Shown: positions 7,253-14,852 of the stretch, one piece after another | Numbering within the stretch: the first letter of the stretch is position 1 | Layout of the letters: every line of letters starts with the position of its first letter | IMG/VR virus record: IMGVR_UViG_3300025362_000020 | Location: 1-42,147 of that record | DNA from: a virus | Direction: 5' to 3' (one strand) | DNA: 42,147 nt | Program-made: the position numbers and the translations under genes | Notes under the pieces: model-generated | The model's input: the letters and a program-made list of their open reading frames with translations, nothing else | What the model was told of the DNA's origin: nothing | Databases searched by the model: none

Positions 7253-9136
7253 ATGGCAGGATTTACACTAAGATCACTCGATAACAAATCTTCTGGATGG
7301 ATAACAAGAATGCAACGAAATATTAGAATGCTTTCTTCATTAGGAATGAAATGGGATCATGAAATAGTACAACAATCAAAAGCAATAGGTATTGCAGAAG
7401 CCCAAATGGATTCCTTATATGGACTTTACTATCAACAGGGACAATATATAGGGTCTGATATAGGACAAAAAGAATTTATAGCATTTTATGATAAAGAATA
7501 TCCTACTCGTAGAGATTTTTTACGTAAATTTGCAATGAATGGCGAAATCGAACATGTTCTTGAAGTTATAGCTGATGAAACAATTATTTATGATAATAAT
7601 AATTATTTTGCATATCCAGCAACACAAGAATTAAAAGCAGTTATTAAACAAGAAAAAGCTAAAGAAATTATAGATAATTTAAATGAAGCTTATAAAAAAG
7701 TTTATTATGCATTCCAATTTAATAAGGGCCATGATGCATGGCATTATTTAAAAAAGTTTTTAATTGATGGATTTTTAGCATATGAAATTATTTATGATGG
7801 TGAAGGAGATAAAGATGCTAAAAATATTATTGGCTTTAAGGAATTAGATCCAGTTTCTTTAGAACCAGAAATTAGAAAAGATGATGATGGTAAAGAATAT
7901 CGAGTTTGGTTTCAATATAGAGGAGATTCAGCAAGACAAAGAGAATTATTAGATTCGAATTTAATTTATATTTCATGGGCAAGGGGAAATTTTATCTCAA
8001 GATTATCATACGTAGAGCGATTAGTTCGTTCATTTAATATGTTAAGAACTCTTGAAAATTCAAGAATTATTTGGAATGTATGGAATGCTCAAATGAGAGT
8101 TAAAATTGTAGTTCCAATAGGTTCTCAATCAGAAGCAAAAGCAAGAACTAGACTTTCTGAGTTAAGAGGTATGTATAAAGAAGAACTTACAATTGATGAT
8201 CAATCTGGAGAAGTTAATTATAATGGACAAGTTCAATTTCCTTTTGCAAAAACATTTGTTATCCCATCAAGAGAAGGACAACAAACTGATATTGATGGAT
8301 TTCAACCTCAAGGATATGATTTATCTAATACTGAAGCTCTTAAATATTTTTGGTTACGTTTTGTTATTGAAACAAAGGTGCCAAGTTCAAGATTTGCAAA
8401 TGAACCTAACAGTGGAGGTGGAGGTGGCTGGTCTTCTGGTGCAGAGGGTGTTGAAAGAGAAGAAATAAGATTTGAGAATTTTATTAATAGAATAAGATCT
8501 ATCTTTCAGGAAATTATATTAAAACCAACATGGTTACAATTTGTAATTAATAATCCTGCTTTCCAGGAAGATGAATCTTTAAAGGGTGCTATTGGACTTA
8601 ATTTTAATGAAGAGCATTTATTTACAGAGGCCAAGGAAAGAGAATTAGCTGAAAAAGCATCAAATACTATATCTACATTAATGAGTATTACTCAACCTAC
8701 CATCAATCCTGATGGCAGTCCTGGTGATGAAAATTACTTTGATCCTAAATTCTTAGTTGAAAAGTTTATGAAGTTAAAAGAATCTGATACTAAATTAAAT
8801 GAGAAATATAAAAAAGCTAGAAGAGAACAAATTCAACGACTTGCAAGAGCATATGCTCGTATAATGGCTGCAAGAGGAGAGGCTGGCGGTGCTGCTGGTG
8901 CTGATGCATTTGGCGGTGAACAAAGCAATGCGATGGGAGGATTTGGAGATATGGGAGCTGATACAGGTTTTGGAGATTTTGGAGGTGAAGCTGGTGAAGA
9001 AGGATTTGGAGATTTTGGCGGAGATGGTGGAAGTGGTGGATTTGATGAATTTGAAGGAGAAGGAATTGAAGATTTTGATGATCTTGATACAGGCGAAGAA
9101 CCAGAAGAAGAAGAAGATGAAAAGGAATCTTTATAA
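7253..9136 (+). CDS. Portal vertex protein, T4 gp20-like
   Basis: 627 aa; T4 gp20 is 524. Landmarks: the N-terminal region FLRKFAMNGEIEHVLEVIADE (about 84-104), the core with VERLVRSFNMLRTLENSRIIWNV (about 255-277), and a Gly-rich loop near 385 followed by EGVEREEIRFENFINRIRSIF, the region equivalent to the GR..EI.RDE..F..FI block of T4-type portals. These match the dodecameric portal that nucleates the head and seats the terminase. The extra length is a low-complexity acidic Gly/Asp/Glu/Phe tail from about 545, perhaps exposed inside the head. It stands apart from the other tail and packaging genes, which lie on the minus strand beyond 25 kb. Confidence 0.85.
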   Translation: MAGFTLRSLDNKSSGWITRMQRNIRMLSSLGMKWDHEIVQQSKAIGIAEAQMDSLYGLYYQQGQYIGSDIGQKEFIAFYDKEYPTRRDFLRKFAMNGEIEHVLEVIADETIIYDNNNYFAYPATQELKAVIKQEKAKEIIDNLNEAYKKVYYAFQFNKGHDAWHYLKKFLIDGFLAYEIIYDGEGDKDAKNIIGFKELDPVSLEPEIRKDDDGKEYRVWFQYRGDSARQRELLDSNLIYISWARGNFISRLSYVERLVRSFNMLRTLENSRIIWNVWNAQMRVKIVVPIGSQSEAKARTRLSELRGMYKEELTIDDQSGEVNYNGQVQFPFAKTFVIPSREGQQTDIDGFQPQGYDLSNTEALKYFWLRFVIETKVPSSRFANEPNSGGGGGWSSGAEGVEREEIRFENFINRIRSIFQEIILKPTWLQFVINNPAFQEDESLKGAIGLNFNEEHLFTEAKERELAEKASNTISTLMSITQPTINPDGSPGDENYFDPKFLVEKFMKLKESDTKLNEKYKKARREQIQRLARAYARIMAARGEAGGAAGADAFGGEQSNAMGGFGDMGADTGFGDFGGEAGEEGFGDFGGDGGSGGFDEFEGEGIEDFDDLDTGEEPEEEEDEKESL

Positions 9137-9137
9137 A

Positions 9138-9308
9138 TTATTTTCCACAATTATTAGTATTTAATTTTGCAAAACTATAACCTAATAAATATCCGCTTGG
9201 TATAGCAAATAACAAATTAAATGGATGATTAATTAAATCTGAAAGGCTTAAAATACATAATAATATACCTAATATTAGGTATATTATTTTTTTGTTATTT
9301 TTTTTCAT
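9138..9308 (-). CDS. Small membrane protein, 56 aa
   Basis: The minus-strand ATG at 9308 gives MKKNNKKIIYLILGILLCIL... ending NTNNCGK. It has a basic N-terminus, a hydrophobic helix at 9-21 and a second weaker one at 32-46. Its start overlaps the stop of the upstream 88-aa gene by four bases and its stop is one base from the portal stop. That tight packing argues it is real. Function unknown. Confidence 0.6.
   Translation of the reverse strand: MKKNNKKIIYLILGILLCILSLSDLINHPFNLLFAIPSGYLLGYSFAKLNTNNCGK
9259..9293 (+). terminator. 30-bp perfect palindrome plus T tract, downstream of portal
   Basis: AATAATATACCTAAT at 9259-9273 is followed without a gap by its exact complement (9274-9288) and then TTTTT. 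On the plus strand this would end the portal transcript. It lies inside the 5' part of the antisense small membrane protein gene. The stem is AT-rich, so strength is uncertain. Confidence 0.5.
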
Positions 9309-9571
9309 ATTTTTATTTTTGATGGTAATTGAGCAAATGTTCTAGTACTAAAATTATAAATAAATCTATAACTATTATTACCTAATATAAAAACATCACC
9401 GAATATATTAGTATATATTTTACATTCTTTGTTAACAATATCAGATACATTATCTAAAGATATAAATTTCATCCCAGGATTATATCTTCTTTTAATTTCT
9501 TCTTCTATTTCTAAAGAAAAAAAATAACCTAACCATTCTGACCAGTATGGTGGTTTATTATTATATGTCAT
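9305..9571 (-). CDS. Small unknown protein, 88 aa
   Basis: MTYNNKPPYWSEWLGYFFSL... is soluble and aromatic-rich, with a hydrophobic patch (YTNIFGDVFILGNNSYRFIY). It overlaps the following 56-aa gene by four bases, so the two form a two-gene leftward unit. No family recognised. Confidence 0.55.
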   Translation of the reverse strand: MTYNNKPPYWSEWLGYFFSLEIEEEIKRRYNPGMKFISLDNVSDIVNKECKIYTNIFGDVFILGNNSYRFIYNFSTRTFAQLPSKIKI

Positions 9572-9620
9572 TTACAAATATAATAAAAAATAATCTAAAA
9601 ATAAAACTTTTAGTTACTTA

Positions 9621-9643
9621 ATATATAAAATATAAAAATAAAA
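9621..9643 (+). promoter_or_regulatory. TATATAAAATA-type promoter box
   Basis: ATATATAAAATATAAAAATA with a downstream A tract, about 11 bases before the ATG at 9654. This is the relaxed form of the TATAAATA box and would also drive the tmRNA downstream. Confidence 0.45.
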
Positions 9644-9653
9644 ACTTTAAAAT

Positions 9654-9902
9654 ATGAAAGATCTTTGGAAAAAAATTAAAGAATGGTTTTTAGCGAAGGC
9701 TTTACCTTGGCTTAAAAAATCATGGATGCAAATAATTAATTTAATTATTGTAATGGGAGCTTATTCTGCATTAGATAATGCTAATTCATCTGCTACATGG
9801 TATGTTGGATTATGGGGATTTGTATTATTAGCTTATTACATTTTTTGGAAATTATTAGGTACAGAAAAAATGATTAAAAAATCAAAAACAAAAAAGAAAT
9901 AA
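9654..9902 (+). CDS. Small two-helix membrane protein (holin-like topology)
   Basis: 82 aa. An amphipathic N-terminus (MKDLWKKIKEWFLAKALPWLKK) is followed by hydrophobic segments at about 25-40 and 48-66 and a very basic C-terminus (KKSKTKKK). Two helices plus a charged tail is the usual holin layout, but there is no lysin next to it and the topology is not specific. It lies directly upstream of the tmRNA and may be cotranscribed with it. Confidence 0.6.
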   Translation: MKDLWKKIKEWFLAKALPWLKKSWMQIINLIIVMGAYSALDNANSSATWYVGLWGFVLLAYYIFWKLLGTEKMIKKSKTKKK

Positions 9903-9982
9903 TAAGAAAATGAGGCCCGTCATGAACATGACTAGTTGTCAGAATAGTATATAAGACGACGGTTCGAACCCGTCCAGCTCCA

Positions 9983-9999
9983 CTAAGATTTTAAAATAT
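9983..9999 (+). other. tmRNA intervening segment
   Basis: CTAAGATTTTAAAATAT separates the mature 3' end of the acceptor piece from the 5' G of the coding piece. In permuted tmRNAs this loop is excised from the precursor, leaving two chains. ATTTTAAAAT within it is self-complementary. Confidence 0.7.
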
Positions 10000-10063
10000 G
10001 GGGTTGACTTGGATTTGATTATATAGGATAGTAGCAATGAGTAAGTCTCAGTAATCGCTAACT

Positions 10064-10099
10064 GGCGAAAATAAAACAGAAATGGCAATGGCTGCCTAA
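10064..10099 (+). other. tmRNA tag reading frame (GENKTEMAMAA)
   Basis: Resume codon GGC at 10064-10066, then GAA AAT AAA ACA GAA ATG GCA ATG GCT GCC and TAA at 10097. The AMAA end resembles the C-terminal ALAA degron read by ClpXP-type proteases. Upstream TAACTGGC parallels the TAGTCGC before the E. coli resume codon. Confidence 0.8.
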
Positions 10100-10123
10100 T
10101 AGGTATTTATTGACAGGAGACTT

Positions 10124-10152
10124 GCCCACAGCCAAAGTGTGGGCTATTTTAA
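10124..10152 (+). terminator. Terminator of the tmRNA transcript
   Basis: GCCCACA (10124-10130) pairs with TGTGGGC (10138-10144) across a 7-base loop, followed by TATTTTAATTTTTTT. It is the most GC-rich stem in the region. Confidence 0.75.
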
Positions 10153-10161
10153 TTTTTTTGA

Positions 10162-10175
10162 ATATATAAAATAAA
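10162..10175 (+). promoter_or_regulatory. TATATAAAATAAA promoter box
   Basis: ATATATAAAATAAA, 7 bases before the ATG of the interrupted MRAK gene and just downstream of the tmRNA terminator. Confidence 0.45.
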
Positions 10176-10182
10176 GTTTATA

Positions 10183-10515
10183 ATGAGAGCAAAACAATTA
10201 AATGAAGGATTAGATGATATTTTAAAATCTAAAACTAAAGAAGAAATATAACAATCATTAGATGAAGTTATATCTAAAGTTAATGTTTATTTTTTTACTA
10301 TTAAGGATTTAAAGGAATTAATAAAAGATTTACCTGATGGATTACCTATAGGATGTAGTGGTCATTTTGGAGAATTTATACCAATGGATAGTGGAGATTT
10401 TTGGTTATCAACATCTAATCCTGTTCCTAGAAATAAAGGATGGAGATCTAAAATAGATATAAACATGCCTATATTTAATATAGATGGTGTTGATTTAGGG
10501 CCATCTCCTGATTAA
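10183..10515 (+). pseudogene. MRAKQLNE-leader gene interrupted by one TAA
   Basis: ATG 10183 begins MRAKQLNEGLDDILKSKTKEEI, the full shared leader, then meets TAA at 10249-10251. The frame then stays open for 87 codons (QSLDEVISKVNVYFFTIK... to GVDLGPSPD) to TAA 10513. The first codon after the stop is CAA, and a CAA-to-TAA change is enough to explain the break. The distal part has coding-like composition and no family I recognise. Promoter and start look intact, so the loss seems recent. Confidence 0.65.
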
Positions 10516-10550
10516 AATATATACATCTCAGATTAAAAAAATTATTAAAG

Positions 10551-10566
10551 ATATATAAAATAAAAT
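10551..10566 (+). promoter_or_regulatory. TATATAAAATAAAA promoter box
   Basis: ATATATAAAATAAAA, about 11 bases before the ATG at 10577. A clear example of the consensus used across this window. Confidence 0.5.
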
Positions 10567-10576
10567 AGATTATAAT

Positions 10577-11113
10577 ATGAAAGTAGGAACCTTTAATATT
10601 CAAGACTACATTGGAAAACTTTATGAAAATGTAGATGAAAACGATTTAAATTCCCAATTAAATGAAGAAGACGGTAAGATGCCTGATACTGAAGGTATGA
10701 TTATACCAGAAGATTCTAAAAAAGCATATGATTGGCTTAAAAAAGAATTTCAAAAGGGTAAAACAGAAGTTAAAGTTGAAGTATCATATCATGACTTTAA
10801 ACCTGGATATAATTTAAGTACTGATGTAAAAACCATCAATAATTTTGAACCTGGTATGTATGGTAAAGTTAAAACTGGGCAAACTGAAGGTGGAACTGCT
10901 GCAAAAACTGTTGCATTTCCTGAAACAAAATTTCCTGGAAGTGATGGAAAAGCTGAAAAAAATGAATCTTCAGAATCAGATGGATTAGGTGGAGAATCTA
11001 AACCTAAAGGTGGAGTTAAAGTTGAAGCAAAAACAACACAAAAACCAAAAGAAGAAGTAAAAGCAGAAGAAAAAGTAGAAACAACAAATAAAAAAGATGA
11101 GGACGATAAATAA
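10577..11113 (+). CDS. Acidic/charged low-complexity protein, unknown
   Basis: 178 aa. MKVGTFNIQDYIGKLYENVDEND opens an acidic ~110-residue region; from about 115 on it is a disordered Lys/Glu/Gly/Ser/Thr tail (KPKEEVKAEEKVETTNKK). The portal-side location and charged composition would suit a prohead core component, as in T4 where small acidic core genes follow gene 20. No motif supports that, so function is unknown. Confidence 0.55.
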   Translation: MKVGTFNIQDYIGKLYENVDENDLNSQLNEEDGKMPDTEGMIIPEDSKKAYDWLKKEFQKGKTEVKVEVSYHDFKPGYNLSTDVKTINNFEPGMYGKVKTGQTEGGTAAKTVAFPETKFPGSDGKAEKNESSESDGLGGESKPKGGVKVEAKTTQKPKEEVKAEEKVETTNKKDEDDK

Positions 11114-11123
11114 TAATAATAAT

Positions 11124-11432
11124 ATGTTACGCGATAATTCTTTAGAAGAAAGATTAAATGCTATTAAACAAGGTGAGGAAATTCCTGTGCCATCAACTAA
11201 TAAACAAAACCCGATAATACAAAAACCTAAAGAAATACCTAAACCTACATATATTGTAAAATATTCTTATATATTAGAAAGTCTAATATCTTCATTGTTT
11301 TATGGTTTCGCTATCAAAACAATATTTGGATTAGACTGGACTATGTTTGGAGCATTCACAGTTGGTTTTTTATTTAATCATGCTATATCTATATTTCCGA
11401 AATACTTATTCCCAAAATATTTTAATAAATAA
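11124..11432 (+). CDS. Small membrane protein
   Basis: 102 aa from ATG 11124. An in-frame ATG at 11097 lies inside the upstream gene and adds a poly-Asn run, so it is less likely. A charged N-terminus of ~50 residues (LEERLNAIKQGEEIPVPS) is followed by two hydrophobic stretches (about 56-75 and 77-95). Function unknown. Confidence 0.55.
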   Translation: MLRDNSLEERLNAIKQGEEIPVPSTNKQNPIIQKPKEIPKPTYIVKYSYILESLISSLFYGFAIKTIFGLDWTMFGAFTVGFLFNHAISIFPKYLFPKYFNK

Positions 11433-11488
11433 TTTTATTTTTCTAAAACTTTAATGTTTTAATACATAAAATTATTAAATAAAAAAAT

Positions 11489-12205
11489 ATGGTGAAAAGA
11501 GGAAAATTAATAGTTCTTGAAGCTTGCGATGGTGGAGGTAAATCTACTCAAGTAAAAATAATAAAAAATTATTTAAAAAATAATAAAAAATTATCATGCC
11601 AAACTTGTCATTTTCCTGCGTATAAACACAATCAATTTTCTGATATTATAGCAAAATTTTTAAGAGGGGAATTTGGGTCAATTAATGAGGTTGATCCATT
11701 ATTCGTTGCTAATATATATGCTATGGATAGATTTAGATTTTCGCCTGAATTAGATAAATATTTAAATGAGTACGATGTAGTTTTGTTAGATAGATATGTT
11801 TATTCTAATATAGCTTATCAATGTGCAAAATTAAATACAGAAGAAGAAATTAAGCAATTAAAAGAATGGATTTTAAAATTTGAATTTGAATTTTTAAAAT
11901 TACATTATCCAGATTTAAATCTTTTTTTAGATGTCCCAATTGAAATTACAAAAACTCGATTACAACAACGGCTTAAAGAAGATAGAGAATATTTAAATGG
12001 TAAACAAGATATTCATGAAGCTGATATAGAATTTCAATCTAAAGTTCGTGATAATTATTTGTCTACTATGAAAAACGCGCCTAATTGTAGAATTATTACA
12101 TGCGCTATTCAAGAAAATAATAATTTAAATATATTAAAACCTGAAGAATTATTTTTAACATATAAAAAATATTTAGATTATGTAATATTTAATATTCCAA
12201 TATAA
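11489..12205 (+). CDS. tmk: Thymidylate kinase
   Basis: 238 aa. The P-loop is EACDGGGKST at residues 11-20. VVLLDRYVYSNIAYQ (97-111) carries the DRY motif that binds dTMP phosphate and the adjacent thymine-site segment. LDVPIE followed by RLKEDREYLNGKQDIHE is the LID region. It phosphorylates dTMP to dTDP and so follows the thymidylate synthase and DHFR encoded at 23.5-24.9 kb. It is slightly longer than bacterial Tmk (about 210 aa). The next gene begins at the very next base. Confidence 0.85.
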   Translation: MVKRGKLIVLEACDGGGKSTQVKIIKNYLKNNKKLSCQTCHFPAYKHNQFSDIIAKFLRGEFGSINEVDPLFVANIYAMDRFRFSPELDKYLNEYDVVLLDRYVYSNIAYQCAKLNTEEEIKQLKEWILKFEFEFLKLHYPDLNLFLDVPIEITKTRLQQRLKEDREYLNGKQDIHEADIEFQSKVRDNYLSTMKNAPNCRIITCAIQENNNLNILKPEELFLTYKKYLDYVIFNIPI

Positions 12206-12457
12206 ATGAAAGATAAAACAATAATTCTTTTTTCAGAAATGTTTGAAGGAAAGGAATTTAAAAAAATTTACAAATTATCAAAACCTAGGTCACCAAAGTT
12301 CATAGAATTTATTACAGATGATGACGATGAATGGCTTATTGATATTATAGAATATAAAAGAAAAACGGGGGTTGTAATAAAACATGTCATTATATTACAA
12401 AAGGACCTTCAAAAAAATTTAGACATATTTAAAAAAGATGGTTTCGTAGAAATTTAA
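12206..12457 (+). CDS. Small unknown protein downstream of tmk
   Basis: 83 aa, with its ATG immediately after the tmk TAA. Acidic centre (FITDDDDEWLIDIIEY) with alternating strands (GVVIKHVIILQKDL). No family recognised; probably cotranscribed with tmk. Confidence 0.6.
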   Translation: MKDKTIILFSEMFEGKEFKKIYKLSKPRSPKFIEFITDDDDEWLIDIIEYKRKTGVVIKHVIILQKDLQKNLDIFKKDGFVEI

Positions 12458-12483
12458 CATAAAATTAACCTTTTTAAAAAAAA

Positions 12484-12549
12484 TTAACAATGTTAACATA
12501 TTATATTAAAACCAAGTCATTTTTTAAATTATTGATATATAAAAATAAA
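12484..12549 (+). promoter_or_regulatory. AT-rich control region: TTAAC-AAT-GTTAA dyad plus TATA-type box
   Basis: The 13-base near-palindrome TTAACAATGTTAA (12484-12496) is followed by TATTATATTA and, at 12533-12549, by GATATATAAAAATAAAA. The dyad is operator-sized and the second box is the usual TATA-type motif. It precedes the 99-aa gene and possibly the sigma factor unit. Confidence 0.4.
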
Positions 12550-12595
12550 ATCATTATTAACTAAAATTAAAATTAAAATTAAATAAATCATTTTT

Positions 12596-12895
12596 ATGAA
12601 AAAAGACGCGAAAATTGAAACAACTCCAGGACTTGATGCAAATCAACAAGTAGAAACTAATGCTTATGTTCCTACATATAAAGTTAAACCTGAATTTAAA
12701 GAAGCTATTGTTAAGGCAATTGGGCAACAACCCTTTAATCAAACAGCAGGAATTATAAATGCTATTAATGTAGAAGTTATTGATCATAATACTTTAACTC
12801 AACTTATTAATGTTATTGGTAATTTTCCTTATATTCAAGTAGCACATTTGCTTACAAATGTTAATACTTATGTAGAACAAATAATTGAAGAGTAA
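12596..12895 (+). CDS. Small helical protein, unknown
   Basis: 99 aa. A disordered N-terminus is followed by a helical domain from about 32 (EFKEAIVKAIGQQPFNQTAG, then LINVIGNFPYIQVAHLL). It stands alone between an upstream control region and a strong terminator, which suggests its own regulated unit and high expression. No family recognised. Confidence 0.65.
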   Translation: MKKDAKIETTPGLDANQQVETNAYVPTYKVKPEFKEAIVKAIGQQPFNQTAGIINAINVEVIDHNTLTQLINVIGNFPYIQVAHLLTNVNTYVEQIIEE

Positions 12896-12921
12896 AATCT
12901 TTAATTTTTTAATGAAATAGT

Positions 12922-12949
12922 AAAGTTGGGGAAAATCCCCAACTTTTTT
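12922..12949 (+). terminator. Strong intrinsic terminator
   Basis: AAAGTTGGGGA (12922-12932) pairs perfectly with TCCCCAACTTT (12936-12946) over an AAA loop, followed by TTTC. It separates the 99-aa gene from the sigma factor gene. Confidence 0.85.
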
Positions 12950-12976
12950 CTAAAATAATTATTGGAATAAAATTAT

Positions 12977-13597
12977 ATGAATAAAAACGAATCAATCCAA
13001 TTATTAGCTTTAAGATTTATTGACAATAAATCTGATTTAAATTTTAAACATTTAGTTGAAAGATTAAAACCAGGTTTATTATTATTTACAAATAAATTTA
13101 TAAGTGATAAAGATCTTTGTCAAGAAGTTGTTTCCCAAACATTTATTAGTATCTGGGAAAAAATTGAACAATATAAAGTAGAATTCCATTTTTCAACATG
13201 GGCTTATGCAATTGCAAGAAATGAAGCTCTTGGTCAATTAAGAATTCTTAAAAGAAATTTATCACATGAACAATTAACTGAAAATCATTCTAAAATTCTA
13301 AAATTATATTCTAATCCTGTTCATTTAGATCTTGAATGTATTGGGCCAAGCGGAGCAGAACTTACTGAGTATTTACATAATCTTACTATTAAAGAAATTG
13401 GTCTTTTAAACGAACCTTATAAAACTGTAATGTTAGAAAGAGAAGTTGAAAAAAAGCAATTACATGATATAGCAGAAGTTTTAAATTGGAATTTAAATAC
13501 AGTTAAAACAAGATTAAGAAAAGCTAGACAAGATGTAGCAGATAATTTATCAAAAAAATATCCTGAACTAATAGAAGCATATAATGAAACAAAATAA
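12977..13597 (+). CDS. ECF-type (sigma-70 family) sigma factor
   Basis: 206 aa. Region 2 spans about 24-92 (LCQEVVSQTFISIWEKI, then FSTWAYAIARNEALGQLR, the core-binding and -10 recognition helices). Region 4 spans about 137-190 (EPYKTVMLEREVEKKQLHDI and LNWNLNTVKTRLRKARQDV, a helix-turn-helix). The length and absence of region 3 fit ECF factors. T4 uses the divergent sigma gp55 for late genes with TATAAATA boxes; this protein could play that part for the similar boxes here, which is inference. Its 3' end overlaps the next gene by 14 bases. Confidence 0.85.
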   Translation: MNKNESIQLLALRFIDNKSDLNFKHLVERLKPGLLLFTNKFISDKDLCQEVVSQTFISIWEKIEQYKVEFHFSTWAYAIARNEALGQLRILKRNLSHEQLTENHSKILKLYSNPVHLDLECIGPSGAELTEYLHNLTIKEIGLLNEPYKTVMLEREVEKKQLHDIAEVLNWNLNTVKTRLRKARQDVADNLSKKYPELIEAYNETK

Positions 13598-14087
13598 AAA
13601 TATATTTAATCCAAAAACTTGGAATATTTGGATGGTTATACAAGATATTAAAAATTACAGAGCTTGGGTAACAGTTATAAAAAAAGAAAAATCAAATCCT
13701 AAATCTTTGTGGCATAAATTTAATATGAAACATAATATTTTTTATATTATTTATTTTATGTTAACATTACCAGAAGAAGATAAAGCATTACCAGATAATG
13801 TAAAAAGAATGAGAGTAGTTGAATCATTGGCTCCTATTCATCGTTATATAGATGAAGATTTACAATTTGCAGAATATATTGTTCCAGAATTTAATCAATT
13901 TTATGATGAAGATGATAATCCAACATTAACATATGGAATTATATATAGATTTGCATTTAAAAAATTATCTCTTAAATGGTTTATTTATCGTACTATATTT
14001 TGGGGTGGATTAACTTTTGTACTTATAAAATATCCAATCATAAGCTTTTTAATAGAACAATTTAATTGGTTAATATCTTTAATTTAA
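13584..14087 (+). CDS. Membrane-anchored protein overlapping the sigma gene
   Basis: 167 aa. The cytoplasmic-type N-terminal ~120 residues are basic then acidic (LPDNVKRMRVVESLAP, EFNQFYDEDDNP). A C-terminal hydrophobic region follows (about 136-166), probably one or two helices. Overlapping a sigma gene with a membrane protein downstream is the classic position of an anti-sigma factor, but no zinc-binding or ASD motif is visible. Its stop overlaps the next start (TAATG). Confidence 0.55.
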   Translation: MKQNKNIFNPKTWNIWMVIQDIKNYRAWVTVIKKEKSNPKSLWHKFNMKHNIFYIIYFMLTLPEEDKALPDNVKRMRVVESLAPIHRYIDEDLQFAEYIVPEFNQFYDEDDNPTLTYGIIYRFAFKKLSLKWFIYRTIFWGGLTFVLIKYPIISFLIEQFNWLISLI

Positions 14088-14851
14088 TGGATTTCTTTTT
14101 TAAAAAAGTAAAATGGTTAGGAGATTATTATGGTAATCCTACAGCATATTATCCTCTAAAAACTCCTGGTGTTACTACTATATTAAGTACTATTCCTGAT
14201 CCAGATTATGAAAGTTTTGTTAAAGACGTTGGAGAAGAAAAAGCAAAAGTAATAACACAAGGAGCATGGGATAGAGGAACTGCATTACATACTTTTCTTG
14301 AACATTTTATAATAGAGTTAGCAAAATCTAAAGACCCTTCTAAAGCATTACAATACACTCAGGTAACATCAAATAAATTATTAAAGGATCAAAACATCCC
14401 ATCAGATAAAATTGATAAGGGCAGAGATTTATTTTTCAATTTTTATTATTCAGATTATGCCAACACTTATATTGATTTAATAGGAACAGAGCTAAATCTT
14501 TATTCGCCTTCTTTATTTTATAGAGGAAAGGCAGATGTATTTTTTAAAGAATCTTATTTTGGACGAGTCATAACTGATTTTAAAACATCTAGTAAACCAG
14601 TAGAAAAAGGAACTGTTAAAGAACGAAAATATAAATTACAATTAGGAGCTTATGCGTTAGCAGCTGAACATATGTTTAAAAATCAAAATGTTAATATAAA
14701 TAAGGCATCTATTTTAGTAATACAGACTAATTCTACTTTAATTCAAGAAATTTGTTGTATTGATGAGGATCTTAAGAATCAAAAAAATGAATTTTCTAAA
14801 TTAGTAAAACAATGGCATATAGATAACAACCAAGATTTTTTATTTAATTAA
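14087..14851 (+). CDS. RecB/Cas4-like PD-(D/E)XK nuclease
   Basis: 254 aa from ATG 14087 (TAATG overlap); a TTG 21 bases earlier is in frame but inside the upstream gene. Motifs in order: WDRGTALHTFLEHF (H68), FYRGKADVFF (D150), VITDFKTSSK (D164, K166) and YKLQLGAYALA (Q185). This is the arrangement of RecB-type exonucleases and Cas4. It has no Fe-S cysteine cluster, so it is closer to the plain exonuclease type. Probable role: processing phage or host DNA ends in replication or recombination. Confidence 0.78.
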   Translation: MDFFFKKVKWLGDYYGNPTAYYPLKTPGVTTILSTIPDPDYESFVKDVGEEKAKVITQGAWDRGTALHTFLEHFIIELAKSKDPSKALQYTQVTSNKLLKDQNIPSDKIDKGRDLFFNFYYSDYANTYIDLIGTELNLYSPSLFYRGKADVFFKESYFGRVITDFKTSSKPVEKGTVKERKYKLQLGAYALAAEHMFKNQNVNINKASILVIQTNSTLIQEICCIDEDLKNQKNEFSKLVKQWHIDNNQDFLFN

Positions 14852-14852
14852 A

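Larger units (their letters stand above)
9911..10144 (+). ncRNA. ssrA: Circularly permuted (two-piece) tmRNA
   Basis: The gene is in permuted order. The 3' acceptor piece comes first (about 9911-9983): T arm GACGG-TTCGAAC-CCGTC at 9958-9974, then CAGCTCC at 9975-9981 and discriminator A. After an intervening stretch of about 16 bases the 5' piece begins with GGGGTTG at 10000-10006. GGGGTTG pairs with CAGCTCC over 7 bp (two G-U). P2 is formed by TTATATA (10019-10025) with TATATAA (9948-9954), 7 bp. The first piece also holds the hairpin GTCATGAACATGAC (9919-9932). GTAAGTCTC (10041-10049) pairs with GAGACTTGC (10117-10125), enclosing the tag. The tag reads GENKTEMAMAA from GGC at 10064 to tandem stops TAA TAG (10097-10102). 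CCA is not encoded. tmRNA with SmpB rescues stalled ribosomes. The exact 5' end of the precursor is not visible. Confidence 0.88.

Noticed and set aside
8833-9150. Antisense frame rich in Ser/Pro opposite the portal C-terminus
   Set aside because: It mirrors the Gly/Asp/Glu-rich acidic tail of the portal; composition is an artefact of low-complexity codons.
8193-9164. Other frames inside the portal gene on the same strand
   Set aside because: Shadow frames of the portal; no start context and unnatural composition.
9958-9982. T arm and acceptor strand considered as part of an ordinary tRNA
   Set aside because: There is no D or anticodon arm upstream; the partner acceptor strand lies downstream at 10000-10006, which fits a permuted tmRNA.
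12557-12787. Minus-strand frame opposite the 99-aa gene
   Set aside because: Asn/Ile/Phe/Cys-rich shadow of the AT-rich leader and the plus-strand gene.
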